Source: RH-AL1 sp965249685 (GTDB taxonomy: Bacteria; Pseudomonadota; Alphaproteobacteria; Rhizobiales; Beijerinckiaceae). Taken from it: a stretch of 64,000 nt of DNA. The DNA lies in contig CBDFMN010000003.1 in the NCBI GenBank assembly GCA_965249685.1, positions 310,001-374,000 on the forward strand. Reading direction: 5' to 3'. This document shows positions 63,794-64,000 of the stretch, piece after piece (within the stretch, counting starts at the first letter, position 1; each line of letters begins with the position of its first letter). A program made the position numbers and the translations under genes. The notes under the pieces are model-generated. The model had not been told where the DNA came from and made no database searches. It saw nothing but the letters and a program-made list of their open reading frames with translations.

Positions 63794-64000
63794 ATGCACG
63801 CACAGGAGTCAGCCGTGTCCCATGACCTGATCTTCGATTCGCAGGTGCTTCACCCCGCGGAGGCGGCGACGCTAAGGCAAGCCACAGAGCGGGCGATCGA
63901 AACGGTCAGCCTGAAAGCTCCGTTGGAGGCGCATGACCGCTTGAGAGTCGCGGACGACGTCCTGCGCGTCGCACGGTCGGGCTATACTCGCACGGTGGCC
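63794..64000 (+). CDS. Hypothetical protein, N-terminal fragment (cut by window end)
   Basis: An ATG opens an uninterrupted frame of 69 codons to the right edge. It reads MHAQESAVSHDLIFDSQVL, then AEAATLRQATERAIETVSLKAP and DDVLRVARSGYTRTVA. The helical, charged character and GC-rich third positions fit a real gene. A GTG at 63815 is an alternative start. I do not recognise the family from this fragment, and whether it belongs to the adjacent element or the chromosome cannot be told. Confidence 0.5.
   Translation, partial: MHAQESAVSHDLIFDSQVLHPAEAATLRQATERAIETVSLKAPLEAHDRLRVADDVLRVARSGYTRTVA

Overview
This 64-kb, GC-rich window looks like chromosomal DNA of an alphaproteobacterium, most likely order Hyphomicrobiales (Rhizobiales). 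The grounds are a two-piece, circularly permuted tmRNA, the alpha-type SspB adaptor, the block mutM / ubiE-ubiB-coaBC-dut, and the TCA cluster mdh-sucCDAB-SDR-lpd. A bacteriophytochrome, a BLUF photoreceptor and an aldehyde-oxidoreductase cluster suggest an environmental, light-exposed organism. I do not assign family or genus.

Left part (1-21 kb): a bacteriophytochrome with an HWE kinase runs off the left edge. It is followed by a DUF2892 membrane protein, a small Cys-rich secreted protein, prmA and a Wzx-like flippase. A minus-strand run holds nadE, an alpha/beta hydrolase fused to a histone-H1-like tail, and a solitary branched-chain-amino-acid-type binding protein. Next come glgX, a PfkB-family adenosine kinase, cysK, dut-coaBC and ubiB-ubiE. 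A CHRD protein and mutM follow on the plus strand.

Central part (20-41 kb): after a secreted trypsin-like protease (minus strand), plus-strand genes are zapE and the TCA block mdh, sucC, sucD, sucA, sucB, an SDR oxidoreductase and lpd, then a peroxiredoxin and an amidase. An ScfR/RamB-type regulator is divergent from isocitrate lyase (glyoxylate shunt). purA lies behind a terminator-like leader hairpin. A conserved-looking membrane-anchored protein ends the block.

Right part (41-64 kb): a CPBP protease and a UvrD/PcrA helicase are followed by one very large, visibly AT-richer glycosyltransferase gene that looks laterally acquired. Then come a giant AsmA protein, an operon sspB-DUF4169-RHH, and upstream of it on the same strand the ssrA gene, which encodes the tag ANDNYAPVAVAA. 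A second CPBP protease, a GGDEF-EAL protein followed by a stand-alone BLUF protein, a PaoABC-like molybdenum oxidoreductase and an ABC-2 exporter follow.

The right end is a tRNA-Gln followed by a ~1-kb remnant element. It holds a BrnTA toxin-antitoxin pair whose toxin has a one-base frameshift, and it is closed by a degraded repeat of the tRNA 3' half.

The most interesting items are the split BLUF / c-di-GMP module, the hydrolase-H1 fusion, the tmRNA gene beside sspB, the tRNA-Gln micro-island, the chimeric glycosyltransferase with NPDV repeats, and the hairpin in front of purA. I did not find a clearly new multi-gene system. All coordinates, frames and motifs were read by eye, without database searches.
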